A stretch of DNA of 5,043 nt, taken from assembly GCA_030018505.1 (NCBI GenBank), contig JASEHO010000111.1, forward strand, positions 1 through 5,043, in the 5' to 3' direction. This stretch comes from a bacterium (GTDB lineage: Bacteria; UBA9089; UBA9088; JAGUXG01). Made by a program: the position numbers and the translations under genes. Under the pieces are notes generated by a model. The model had not been told where the DNA came from. It worked only from the letters and a program-made list of their open reading frames with translations, and ran no database searches. Each line of letters starts with the position of its first letter. Position 1 is the stretch's first letter. Positions 4,990 through 5,043 of this stretch are shown piece by piece.

Positions 4990-5043
4990 TTGTCCTCATA
5001 CAAAGAAAAGATTGTTCGGTTGATGGAGGAAGGGTTGACTGGG
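4990..5043 (+). CDS. Possible start of a helix-turn-helix protein, perhaps a transposase (cut by window end)
   Basis: From TTG 4990 the frame reads LSSYKEKIVRLMEEGLTG to the window edge. A segment KEKIxRLxEEGLTG is a common opening of helix-turn-helix domains in transposases (for example IS21-type) and resolvases, where KEIA-R-LG would normally follow. AGGA at 4982-4985 could serve as a weak ribosome binding site. The same frame is separated from the NYN fragment only by the TAG at 4981, so it could instead be read as the rest of that protein after a nonsense codon; its sequence does not look like NYN. Eighteen codons cannot settle this. Confidence 0.35.
   Translation, partial: MSSYKEKIVRLMEEGLTG

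Overview
The window reads as chromosome from an uncultivated-type, AT-leaning bacterium; no single gene fixes the phylum. The left half is a housekeeping block and the right half (about 3.1 kb onward) is accessory DNA. All recognisable genes lie on the + strand. LL-diaminopimelate aminotransferase implies meso-diaminopimelate/lysine synthesis by the one-step DapL route and so probably a peptidoglycan-bearing bacterium. ORF6N proteins, Phd/RelE-type modules and secreted beta-helix proteins are common accessory genes in environmental genomes.

Housekeeping block. 1-201 holds an imperfect palindrome (67-146) with an 8-bp internal rhythm, then a plausible sigma70-type promoter just before the first gene. 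202-1578 encodes a class II CCA-adding/poly(A) polymerase-type nucleotidyltransferase with an HD domain. After 54 bp comes an unrecognised 104-residue protein (1633-1947), Gln-rich then Lys-rich. Its last codons overlap the start of dapL (1934-3088) by 14 nt and its coding sequence carries the dapL ribosome binding site. The three genes could be one transcript, but nothing suggests a shared biochemical task for the first and third.

Accessory block. 3089-3412 has no gene. It is dominated by a roughly 260-bp element with a perfect 12-bp terminal inverted repeat, nested inverted repeats and a GC-rich hairpin cluster. An ORF6N-domain protein follows (3413-3931), then two short tandem-repeat tracts (9-bp and 7-bp units). 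Next is the frameshifted, truncated 5' end of a secreted beta-helix protein gene (4037-4193). A type II toxin-antitoxin pair (4225-4819) sits directly after it, with a Phd-like antitoxin overlapping a TTG-started RelE/HigB-like toxin. The right edge holds the N-terminus of a NYN-domain protein stopped after 25 codons, followed at once by what looks like the start of a helix-turn-helix protein running off the window.

The right half looks like a site of repeated insertion and decay: two gene fragments, an addiction module, palindromic elements and tandem repeats within about 2 kb. I see no convincing new multi-gene system. The least explained items are the small protein before dapL and the palindromic element after it.
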